From assembly GCA_900318545.1 (NCBI GenBank), contig ONLC01000010.1, positions 1 through 11,846 on the forward strand: DNA of 11,846 nucleotides, written 5' to 3'. The notes beneath the pieces are model-generated. The model was not told where the DNA came from. It worked only from the letters and a program-made list of their open reading frames with translations, and searched no databases. This document shows, piece by piece, positions 10,576 to 11,846 of the stretch. Within the stretch, counting starts at the first letter, position 1. Every line of letters begins with the position of its first letter. Source of the DNA: an uncultured Eubacteriales bacterium (lineage in GTDB: Bacteria > Bacillota > Clostridia > Oscillospirales > Ruminococcaceae). The position numbers were made by a program, and so were the translations under genes.

Positions 10576-11846
10576 ATGAAGAAAAAATTATTAAGCCGTA
10601 TCGCTGCAGGCGTAATGGCAGCAGCGCTTACGCTCTCAGCAGTGCCCGAAATGCCGCTGTCGCTGTTCGGCAGCAACGCCATTGTGGCTGAGGCGGCATC
10701 AACAGGCGGAGTGCAGACGAGGATAGACTCATTCCGCAGTCTTTTCAAAAAGAAAAACAAAGATGGAAAGTACTATTTTACATATGATAATAAACCGCAC
10801 TCAGGTACTGCTGCTCAAAGTGTTGATGTTGTATTAAAATCTAATGTAAACCTGAAAGTACTGAATAAGATAGTTCCGCATTATGGGGGGGCTCAATGCT
10901 ATGGCTTTGCCAAGGTAATGTATAACTATATTTTTGGTAAAAATGCAGCAATAAGCAACAATGCAAACAATACTGATTATGATGCAACTGTTCTGACCTA
11001 TGACGAAAGCAAAAAATCCAAAACAAGCACAAATACCATAAAAAAATTTTTTGCAGAAAATGTTTCTCCCGGTGATGTTCTTTGTTATCAGTACAGAAAA
11101 AGCTATTCTCATTGGTGGAATACCGGAGCAAGCAAGTCAAAACAGATTCACCATTTTGTTGTTTGTACTGGTGTAGGTAAAGATAGCTACAGCTACATGG
11201 AGGGTAATAATAACGGAAAAGGTGCAATTACTATTAACGGTTCAAGGGCATATTCAAATGTACCGAACAGTATAGCAAGGATTTATGTGTGTCATGCACC
11301 GAATTATAATGAAACCGATGGCAGATTACCTTACATAAAGAGTGTTAAGACTTCAAGTCCGACTAACAAGACTGCTGTTGTGACTGCAACACTTAACTGC
11401 CCGAACACAGTAACAGGCTGGGGTTACTTTATGAGTCCTTATGCAAGTGACTTCAATGGTCTTGTTCCTACCAATACAAAAATGCAGAATACAAAGGGTA
11501 CATTGTATTATGAGCGTTTCTCATCAAGTGCTAAATATGAATCTGTCCGAATAGGAACATTTAAGAGATATATGGGCAAGCCTTTAGAGCCTGGAACAAG
11601 GTACTACTATATGATGGTTTGTCAGATAGGCAAAAAGTGGTATGCACAAAGCAAACTGCAGAGCTTTACCACTACCAGCACCTATCCCTCAAAAGCGACC
11701 CTGAAGGTATCCAAGGGCAGCGATAATATCGGTCTGGGCGATCAGGGTACTCTGCTCTGGGACGCTGCTAACCTCGCTGACAGCTACAATATCAGCGTTA
11801 CAGGTCCTGTAAGCTTCAACAAAACAGGCATTAAGGCAAGCCCTGT
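10576..11846 (+). CDS. Secreted papain/NlpC-like cysteine peptidase, C-terminally truncated by window edge
   Basis: 423 residues are visible and the frame is open to the end. The ATG is preceded by GGAGGTG. A signal peptide covers about 1-40 (ending IVAEA). The catalytic-type domain spans about 60-240: GGAQCYGFAKVMYNYIFG carries the probable nucleophile C108; SPGDVLCYQY follows; HHFVV carries the probable H192 or H193; YMEGNNNG ends with the third polar residue. This spacing (QC-GFA ... GDV ... H-VV ... EGN) is typical of secreted clostridial NlpC/papain-fold proteins that cleave peptide or peptidoglycan stems. Beta-sandwich modules follow (about 250-366 and 372 onward; the second, TLLWDAANLADSYNISVTG, is FN3/Ig-like). 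It is last in the cohesin-like operon as far as visible. Base composition changes sharply inside the gene: 57-65% GC before base 10740, about 25-33% in the peptidase core rows counted, about 50-55% after 11700. Confidence 0.75.
   Translation, partial: MKKKLLSRIAAGVMAAALTLSAVPEMPLSLFGSNAIVAEAASTGGVQTRIDSFRSLFKKKNKDGKYYFTYDNKPHSGTAAQSVDVVLKSNVNLKVLNKIVPHYGGAQCYGFAKVMYNYIFGKNAAISNNANNTDYDATVLTYDESKKSKTSTNTIKKFFAENVSPGDVLCYQYRKSYSHWWNTGASKSKQIHHFVVCTGVGKDSYSYMEGNNNGKGAITINGSRAYSNVPNSIARIYVCHAPNYNETDGRLPYIKSVKTSSPTNKTAVVTATLNCPNTVTGWGYFMSPYASDFNGLVPTNTKMQNTKGTLYYERFSSSAKYESVRIGTFKRYMGKPLEPGTRYYYMMVCQIGKKWYAQSKLQSFTTTSTYPSKATLKVSKGSDNIGLGDQGTLLWDAANLADSYNISVTGPVSFNKTGIKASP

Noticed and set aside
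10834..11227. Two minus-strand open frames opposite the peptidase gene
   Set aside because: They are shadows created by the AT-rich composition and lie opposite the catalytic domain; no ribosome sites.
1..11846. CRISPR arrays, tRNA or rRNA genes, insertion sequences
   Set aside because: I saw no regularly spaced repeats, cloverleaf-like sequences, transposase motifs or terminal inverted repeats in the window.

Overview
The window looks like a chromosomal stretch of a Ruminococcus-like clostridial Firmicute. The pointers are strong AGGAGG-type ribosome binding sites, near-perfect sigma-A promoters, cohesin-like domains resembling those of Ruminococcus surface proteins, a clostridial ECF sigma factor with a membrane partner, and short double-glycine leader peptides. 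The genus is inferred from protein style, not from a marker gene.

Layout. (1) 1-1041, minus strand: the start of an OmpR-type response regulator with its own promoters, then a two-gene operon of double-glycine leader peptides with its own perfect promoter and terminator. One peptide carries a 24-residue cysteine-free cationic core; the other carries a zinc-ribbon-like tail. (2) 1044-2985, minus strand: a glutamate-cysteine ligase translationally coupled to a class II glutamine amidotransferase. (3) 3059-3901, plus strand: a divergent cytoplasmic serine hydrolase of the beta-lactamase family. It shares a 73-bp intergenic region with the ligase, in which the two -10 boxes overlap. A perfect promoter just past its stop codon points back into it antisense. 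(4) 4091-6743, plus strand: an ECF sigma factor, an overlapping single-pass membrane protein with two PASTA domains (probable anti-sigma/sensor) and a small two-helix membrane protein, ended by a strong terminator. (5) 6744-11846, plus strand: a 345-base control region, then an operon of a membrane-anchored cohesin-like protein, a secreted protein with three cohesin-like and two further repeated modules, an overlooked 35-residue peptide, and a secreted papain/NlpC-like cysteine peptidase that runs off the window.

How the genes may work together. Blocks 4 and 5 are envelope-oriented: a wall-sensing sigma system next to a surface protein operon whose products could assemble through cohesin-like domains. 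Whether the sigma factor drives the operon is unknown; the operon has a sigma-A-like promoter. Block 1 looks like a peptide production cassette beside a regulator, but no transporter or modifying enzyme is visible in the window. Block 2 pairs synthesis of gamma-glutamylcysteine with an enzyme of a fold known to act on gamma-glutamyl amides.

The least explained items are the leader-peptide pair, the cohesin/peptide/peptidase operon, the sharp GC mosaic inside the peptidase gene, and the antisense promoter behind the beta-lactamase-family gene.
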